Part shown: one piece after another, positions 25,226 through 29,058 of the stretch | How the letters are laid out: each line of letters opens with the position of its first letter | Position numbering within the stretch: the stretch's first letter is position 1 | NCBI GenBank assembly: GCA_945892985.1 | Contig: CAMDDU010000054.1 | Location: 1 to 29,058 of the forward strand | Source: CAITSH01 sp945892985 | GTDB taxonomy: Bacteria > Pseudomonadota > Gammaproteobacteria > Burkholderiales > SG8-39 | Reading direction: 5' to 3' | DNA length: 29,058 nucleotides | Translations under genes and position numbers: made by a program | The notes under the pieces: model-generated | Seen by the model: the letters and a program-made list of their open reading frames with translations, nothing else | Database searches by the model: none | What the model was told of the DNA's origin: nothing

Positions 25226-25285
25226 AACAACTCAAACTCCAACAACTCCAACAACTCCAACAACACCAACAACGCAAATAACACC
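25226..25285 (+). repeat. AACAACTCC 9-bp tandem repeat tract
   Basis: The core consists of five 9-bp units from 25241 to 25285: AACAACTCC twice, then AACAACACC, AACAACGCA and AATAACACC, preceded by decayed copies. It would read Asn-Asn-Ser on + and Glu-Leu-Leu on the other strand. The open frames crossing it look like by-products of the repeat. Confidence 0.85.
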
Positions 25286-25427
25286 AACACAACAAGCCCA
25301 GTAGCACGCTTTATCCACGCCCCACCCCCCTGCTCTTTACAAATCTACGCTTTCATTCACGCTATTTGGCACACCTGTTGCATGACTTACGCTTAACATG
25401 CCATGCGCAATCTCGCGACGCCAATGC

Positions 25428-25499
25428 CACTACGACCACTGCAGCCACTGCGGCTACTGCGGCCACTGTGGCCATTGCGGCCACTGCAACCATTGCGCG
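25428..25499 (+). repeat. CACTGCGGC 9-bp tandem repeat tract (8 units)
   Basis: Eight contiguous 9-bp units are variants of CACTGCGGC; the most divergent are the first (CACTACGAC) and last (CATTGCGCG). In the + frame from ATG 25398 they encode His-Cys-Gly-like triplets inside a 61-codon frame. No Shine-Dalgarno precedes that ATG, so translation is not supported. Confidence 0.85.
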
Positions 25500-25621
25500 C
25501 GCGATGCACGGCAAGCAAGCAAATCGCACCGCCCCGGTTTAGCCACAGACAATAAATCCAAGGAAGCGCTGATCAAGTACTGAAAACAAGACCGCCTCAA
25601 CAAACTTCCCTCTGCATTGGG

Positions 25622-25826
25622 GAATGGCACTTACTTAGCGGAATTCTGAAGAGCTTTTTTATAAATCATGACATCGTGCAAAACCGTGACCAAGGCACTC
25701 CCTCCCCCTAGCCGGGGGAGGGCGGGGGAGAGGGTGAATGCGTGCAAGATCGAATCTGCCGGCATTCCCCCTCTCCCTGTCCCTCTCCCGCAAGGGGAGA
25801 GGGAAGGTGCTAAGTAAGCGCCATTC
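25622..25826. repeat. MITE/REP-like element with 18-bp terminal inverted repeats
   Basis: GAATGGCRCTTACTTAGC lies at 25622-25639 and inverted at 25809-25826 with one mismatch. Inside are two inverted copies of a CCCTC-rich/GGGAG-rich hairpin (about 25698-25734 and 25768-25806), the common CCTCTCCC...GGGAGAGG intergenic repeat. No transposase frame is present. The 205-bp size and ends suggest a non-autonomous element or a REP pair trapped between IS ends. Confidence 0.65.
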
Positions 25827-25932
25827 TCTGCAGTGGGGGATATACAGATAGACAAAAGGGCTTGCCCCCTTGTTCAGTGCATACCTAAAACAAACCCAAA
25901 CGACAGCGCCCCACAACGATAGATCCCACCCC

Positions 25933-27126
25933 ATGTTCACCCGACCCGTTCAAACCATACCGACCACCACGCGCCACGCAGCCGCGAAGCGCCTAGGCTT
26001 AGGCTTAGGCTTAGGCTTCGGTGCACGCTGCGCTGCCGCCTGCCTGCTCCTGCTCGCCGCCAGCACGGCGTGGTCGGCGGCCGGGGTGATCCAAATGGTC
26101 ATGGGACAAGCCCGCGTATGGGAACGCTCCGGCCTGGAGCGCACGGCCCAACGCGGCGTGCAACTATACGAAGGGGATACGGTGGCCACTGGCGCCAACT
26201 CCAATGTGCAAATCCGCATGAGCGACGAGGCCATGATCTGGTTAAGACCTGACACGCGACTGCGTATTGACGAATACGCCGTCGCGAACCAGAAGGGTGA
26301 CAAGGAACGCGGGCTGCTAAGTCTCATCAACGGCAGCTTTCGCACCCTCACAGGCAGCATAGGCGTCGTCAACAAAGCCAATTACGAGATAGTCACACCC
26401 AACGCGACCATCGGCATCCGCGGCACCGATCACGAAGTGGCGTTCATCGGCCCGGGCGGCGCCCGGCGCGGCGAGCCTGGCACCTATAACCGCGTCTACA
26501 GCGGCTCAACCTTTTTGCAAAGCGCGGCGGGGCGCACCGACATCCCCGCCGGGCAGGCCGGTTTTGCCGCCTTGCAGCCTGGCACCGCCCCCCGCGTGCT
26601 GCCGGCCATCCCCGATTTCATGAACCAAGCCACCCCACCGGCTGGCGCCAGCCCGGCGCCAGGCGCAGCCAAAGCCGCCGCGCCACGCCAGTTGATGGTG
26701 TCGCTACGCTACGGCGCCCCGCCCGACACCTCCAGCAGCGTGACCACCAGCAGCCGCGATGCCTCGGTCGACCCCAACGCCCAGCGCATCCAGGTGCTAG
26801 AAGGACAACGCGCGATGGTCAATACCAGTTGGAACAGCCCATCCGGATCACGCCCCAGCAGCAGCATGGACGTGCTGGCCCGTGTGTCTGGCGACACCGT
26901 CACGGTGCAACTGCTGGCCAGCCGCGAGACGGCGAGTGCCAGCGACCCGGGCAGCAGCCAGTCACAACAAATAGGCACCACCCTCACCATGCGCCTCGGA
27001 CAGTGGACCGAAGTGAGCGGGCACGGCGCCTGGCCCAGCACGCAAAACAGCCAGGTCACCTCATCGAGCAGCAACCGCGAGAACAACCGCAAGGTATTCT
27101 TGCGCGTGGATGAAATGAAACGCTAA
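25933..27126 (+). CDS. FecR-domain secreted/periplasmic protein
   Basis: From ATG 25933 the product is 397 residues. An Arg-containing n-region with a Leu-Gly repeat leads to a signal peptide (AACLLLLAASTAWSA). A FecR domain follows at about residues 75-170: GVQLYEGDTVATGANSNVQI, MIWLRPDTRLRIDEY, INGSFRTLTGSIG and IVTPNATIGIRGTDHEV, the last being the family hallmark. The C-terminal third (QLMVSLRYG, IQVLEGQRAMVNT, VLARVSGDTVTVQLLA, LTMRLGQWTEVSG) resembles a beta-rich module seen in secretin-associated proteins. No FecA/FecI gene is nearby, so this is the stand-alone extracytoplasmic FecR type of unknown role, not an anti-sigma factor. No Shine-Dalgarno is evident before ATG; an in-frame TTG at 25870 is unlikely. 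The stop lies inside a 15-bp direct repeat. Confidence 0.85.
   Translation: MFTRPVQTIPTTTRHAAAKRLGLGLGLGFGARCAAACLLLLAASTAWSAAGVIQMVMGQARVWERSGLERTAQRGVQLYEGDTVATGANSNVQIRMSDEAMIWLRPDTRLRIDEYAVANQKGDKERGLLSLINGSFRTLTGSIGVVNKANYEIVTPNATIGIRGTDHEVAFIGPGGARRGEPGTYNRVYSGSTFLQSAAGRTDIPAGQAGFAALQPGTAPRVLPAIPDFMNQATPPAGASPAPGAAKAAAPRQLMVSLRYGAPPDTSSSVTTSSRDASVDPNAQRIQVLEGQRAMVNTSWNSPSGSRPSSSMDVLARVSGDTVTVQLLASRETASASDPGSSQSQQIGTTLTMRLGQWTEVSGHGAWPSTQNSQVTSSSSNRENNRKVFLRVDEMKR
25993..26016 (+). repeat. TTAGGC hexamer repeat inside the FecR signal peptide
   Basis: Four in-frame 6-bp units (CTAGGC once, TTAGGC three times) encode Leu-Gly four times just before the hydrophobic core of the signal peptide. 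Copy-number changes would lengthen or shorten this part without shifting the frame. Confidence 0.9.
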
Positions 27127-27155
27127 GCCCTTGGCCGAGCCGCTAAGCGCTTGGC
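27121..27155. repeat. 15-bp direct repeat at the FecR gene end
   Basis: CGCTAAGCSCTTGGC occurs at 27121-27135 and 27141-27155. The first copy contains the TAA stop of the FecR-domain gene. The repeats lie in the 45-bp gap between two convergent genes; each contains a small AAGCGCTT-like dyad but no T-run, so terminator function is doubtful. Confidence 0.6.
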
Positions 27156-27171
27156 TATTTACCGCTGAGCC

Positions 27172-28098
27172 TTACAAAAACGTGCCCGCCAGCACGCGCA
27201 CTTCGCCGCCACTGCCGATCTTAAAGCGCGCCACCCCGGCGCTACGCGCTGTATTGATCCCGCCCAAATCGAGCTGGGTAACCCCGGCCGCCTTGAAGGC
27301 CGTGATGGCCTGCCACAACAACAGATTGTGCGCACCGGGCAACCTTGACCCCGAATCCGACCAGCCGATGTGATACGTCGCGACGCTGCCATGACGCAAC
27401 CACAGCATCGCCGCCACCGGATCACGCCCCAAGTCCGCCCGCAACAACAGCACGGTCTCGGCACCGCTGCCACAGGCCTGCTGATAGGCCGAAACAAAGG
27501 CCAGCGGCAAAGCCATGTAGGCGCGACTATGCCGCTGCGCCCGTTCGCGCTCGATCAACCACTGGTACTGCGCCGGCTTTACGCCGTTACGCACCACCCG
27601 CAGACTCGAGGCCTCGGCGACGCCCAAACGGTTACGCCATTTTGCCGGCATGGCGGCGCGCATAGCCGGCAAGGCCAAGGCTGGCGGCAGCGCTAACAAC
27701 ACCGTGGCGTAGCCAGTCATGACCCGGTGCATGCGCGCCACCCCGGCCGACTGCGCATCGAGCGCGTCGGGCGAGAACAACACCAAGCGCGGCCAGCCAA
27801 AGGGCAGGCTGCGCTGCATCAGGCGCTGGGCGGCGTACTTTGCCTGCGCATCGAGCGGGCGCAACCAGACCGGGCCGCGGGTGCACAAGGCCACACTCGC
27901 CCAGCCGGCAAACCGGCGCACCAGAAACTGCGCCATCGCCACCGGCTCGCCCGCATCGAACACGCGGCAACGCAGGCAATGCGAACCGAGCGCGGCCATC
28001 GCCTCGCCATAGGCCCAGTCCTGTTGCAACGCCGCTTGCGCACTGACATGGTCGCTGTCCCAGGCCTCTTTATCATGGTCCTGCCAAAGTACGTTCAT
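27172..28098 (-). CDS. FemAB/GNAT-like acyl- or aminoacyl-transferase family protein
   Basis: From ATG 28098 the product is 308 residues. Recognisable are the N-terminal WDSDHVSAQAALQQDWAYGEAM segment, typical of FemAB-like and peptidoglycan-interpeptide-type GNAT proteins, and the C-terminal GNAT core. The core has AAMLWLRHGSVATYHIGWSD, then NLLLWQAITAFKAAGVTQLDLGGI and a final SAGVARFKIGSGGEVRVLAG stretch. Such proteins transfer an acyl or aminoacyl group to a cell-surface glycan, sugar or lipid precursor. The location between two flagellin genes makes a filament-modification role conceivable but unproven. No Shine-Dalgarno is clear; a TATACT hexamer lies only eight bases upstream, so a very short leader is possible. 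An upstream in-frame extension to 28173 is unlikely. Confidence 0.78.
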   Translation of the reverse strand: MNVLWQDHDKEAWDSDHVSAQAALQQDWAYGEAMAALGSHCLRCRVFDAGEPVAMAQFLVRRFAGWASVALCTRGPVWLRPLDAQAKYAAQRLMQRSLPFGWPRLVLFSPDALDAQSAGVARMHRVMTGYATVLLALPPALALPAMRAAMPAKWRNRLGVAEASSLRVVRNGVKPAQYQWLIERERAQRHSRAYMALPLAFVSAYQQACGSGAETVLLLRADLGRDPVAAMLWLRHGSVATYHIGWSDSGSRLPGAHNLLLWQAITAFKAAGVTQLDLGGINTARSAGVARFKIGSGGEVRVLAGTFL

Positions 28099-28178
28099 TG
28101 CGCCAGTATAATGGAGCGCAAAATCCGCCTCGCTCCCTGGCACCCTGGCACCACCCCAACCCAAGCAGGCCACCCCGC

Positions 28179-28355
28179 ATGAAGCCGCGCATCCAAACCA
28201 TCATGGGGCACCGCATCCCCGAGCCGCGCCTCACCGCCAAGGCGGTGCTGCTTTTTCTGCTCTACATCGCGCTGCCGGTGTTTCTGCTCGGCGCCCTCGC
28301 TGATCTGCTGCTCGAGCTCCTGTTTGGCACCTGCACCGGACTGTGGTGTCTTTAA
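28179..28355 (+). CDS. Small single-TM membrane protein (58 residues)
   Basis: ATG 28179 follows AGG at nine bases. The product has a short basic N-terminus (MKPRIQTIMGHRIPEPRLTAK), then one long hydrophobic segment (LLFLLYIALPVFLLGALADLLLELLFG) and the ending TCTGLWCL with two cysteines. The clean hydrophobic segment and Cys-containing end suggest a genuine small membrane protein; no function is assigned. It is transcribed divergently from the transferase gene, 80 bp away. Confidence 0.6.
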   Translation: MKPRIQTIMGHRIPEPRLTAKAVLLFLLYIALPVFLLGALADLLLELLFGTCTGLWCL

Positions 28356-28497
28356 GGCCTAAGGCCTTGCAAACGCAGCGCCGGCAAACGCCTCCTTGTC
28401 CGCAACGGCTTGCTCTGCCCATCCTGTCTGGCCTGCCTGGCCCGAGCATTTCGCCGCGCTGACAGATACGCAAAAAGACACACAAAAACAGACACGC

Positions 28498-28528
28498 AAA
28501 AAAAAACCTGCCGGGCGAACCCGGCAGG
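28498..28528 (-). terminator. Rho-independent terminator of the second flagellin gene
   Basis: On the minus strand a perfect 9-bp stem (CCTGCCGGG pairing with CCCGGCAGG) closes a TTCG tetraloop and is followed by nine T. It lies 85 bp past the flagellin stop codon. Confidence 0.93.
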
Positions 28529-28535
28529 CTTGGTC

Positions 28536-28608
28536 TGACTGTCTTGCTGTTACGACGCGTCGTGTTTTTATGCGACGCGCGACGCGTAAGCTGCGACGTG
28601 TGACGCCT
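28536..28608. repeat. GCGACGYG-rich short repeats before the terminator
   Basis: The 3' flank of the second flagellin holds several near-copies of GCGACGCG (around 28573, 28580 and 28593) and a 12-bp palindrome ACGACGCGTCGT (about 28552-28563). These form a low-complexity, hairpin-prone tract of unknown role. Confidence 0.5.
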
Positions 28609-28612
28609 ACCC

Positions 28613-29058
28613 TTACTTGAGCAAGGCCAGCACCGTCTGCGAGGACTGGTTGGCCTGCGCCAACATCGCCGTGGCCGCCTGCGCGATGATCTGCGAACGC
28701 GCCAGGGACGTCGTCTCCACCGCGTAGTCGGTGTCCATCACGCGGCTGCGCGCAGCCGACAGATTCTGTCCGCCAATTTGCAGGTTGGACACCGCCGAGT
28801 TCAGCCGGTTTGAGTACGCACCCAGCGTGGCACGCAAGGTGTTCACCTGACCGATTGCCTGGTCGATAGTCGAGATCGCGTTCTGCGCCCCCAGTACCGA
28901 GCTCAGGTCCAGACTGGAGACCGCCGTGCCCGGGGTTGCGGTGGCCGTCGTGGCGGCCGTCGTCAGGCCGGTGGCCGCAAGCACGGTCGCTGCCGTACCG
29001 CCAATAGCAATACCCGCGCCATCAGTGCTGGTCAATTTAACCGCGGAACGCTTAACCG
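28613..29058 (-). CDS. Second flagellin, C-terminal part (runs off the window end)
   Basis: The frame is open to the window edge (148 residues visible). It begins in the variable domain with SAVKLTSTDGAGIAIGG and LAATGLTTAATTATATPGTA. The C-terminal D1/D0 of a conventional flagellin follows: LGAQNAISTIDQAIGQVNTLRATLGAYSNRLNSAV, then NLSAARSRVMDTDYAVETTSLARSQIIAQAATAMLAQANQ, ending LALLK. The D0/D1 is closer to the common proteobacterial type than that of the giant flagellin. The variable part closely resembles residues about 298-339 of the giant protein. The stop is followed by a strong terminator. The start, promoter and total length are outside the window. Confidence 0.93.
   Translation of the reverse strand, partial: VKRSAVKLTSTDGAGIAIGGTAATVLAATGLTTAATTATATPGTAVSSLDLSSVLGAQNAISTIDQAIGQVNTLRATLGAYSNRLNSAVSNLQIGGQNLSAARSRVMDTDYAVETTSLARSQIIAQAATAMLAQANQSSQTVLALLK

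Larger units (their letters stand above)
24944..25932. other. 989-bp gene-poor region upstream of the giant flagellin
   Basis: No convincing gene. From left to right it holds the flagellin leader and sigma-54 promoter, a CTATCT/AGATAG dyad, a perfect 16-bp palindrome at 25122-25137, two 9-bp tandem-repeat tracts, an inverted-repeat element with GC-rich REP-like hairpins, and a small AAGGG/CCCTT dyad near 25856-25871 before the FecR gene. Several frames through the repeat tracts are open, but none has a ribosome-binding site or family resemblance. Confidence 0.6.

Noticed and set aside
25039..25396. Asn-Asn-Ser frame (+) and Leu-Leu-Glu frame (-) through the AACAACTCC tract
   Set aside because: GTG or TTG starts, no Shine-Dalgarno, and both frames exist on opposite strands of the same repeat, so at least one must be spurious.
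25993..26016. TTAGGC as a telomere-like end
   Set aside because: Only four units, inside a coding signal peptide, with no sign of a replicon end.

Overview
The window reads as chromosomal DNA of a flagellated Gram-negative proteobacterium, most likely a betaproteobacterium. This is inferred from the fliEFGHIJ order, sigma-54 (-24/-12) promoters with sigma-54 activators, TolC/FecR/LapG-type envelope proteins and the GC-rich codon use. The species cannot be named from the sequence.

Layout. (1) 1-148: one end of an IS5-like insertion sequence with the N-terminus of its transposase, abutting a CTAG target. (2) 149-5418: a visibly AT-richer cassette, all on +, encoding a DevBCA-like tripartite exporter: membrane fusion protein, FtsX-type permease, ATPase carrying a fused cyclic-nucleotide-binding domain, and a TolC-like outer-membrane channel. 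Composition and the adjacent IS suggest horizontal acquisition. (3) 5449-8213 (-): a dCache sensor kinase whose phospho-acceptor histidine position is tyrosine, and a LapG-like periplasmic cysteine protease. (4) 8666-9190 (+): a membrane-anchored protein of unknown function, separated from a convergent Sel1 gene by a 224-bp MITE-like element inserted in CTAG. (5) 12584-9415 (-): a probable four-gene operon: 3-TM protein, FleQ-like activator, methyltransferase-like protein, Sel1-repeat protein. (6) 20438-12899 (-): sigma-54 activator (FleR/FlrC-like) followed by fliE, fliF, fliG, fliH, fliI, fliJ, tightly packed behind a near-consensus sigma-54 promoter. (7) 20689-20940 (-): a small Cys-motif protein. 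(8) 20996-24943 (-): a giant flagellin of 1315 residues with its own sigma-54 promoter. (9) 24944-25932: gene-free DNA rich in 9-bp tandem repeats and a second MITE/REP-like element. (10) 25933-28355: a FecR-domain secreted protein, a FemAB/GNAT-like transferase and a 58-aa membrane peptide. (11) 28613-29058 (-): C-terminus of a second flagellin that runs off the window, followed by a TTCG-loop terminator.

How it fits together. Regions 5-8 and 11 form a flagellar locus: sigma-54 activators lacking normal phospho-receivers, the MS-ring/C-ring/export-ATPase genes (FliF, G, H, I, J, E), and two structurally different flagellins. The most unusual object is the giant flagellin. It has two separate insertions, one of them inside the normally conserved N-terminal D1 region, and is built partly from three copies of a ~135-residue module related to sequence in the neighbouring flagellin. 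A second theme is a set of short tandem repeats with periods of 6 or 9 bp scattered over the window.
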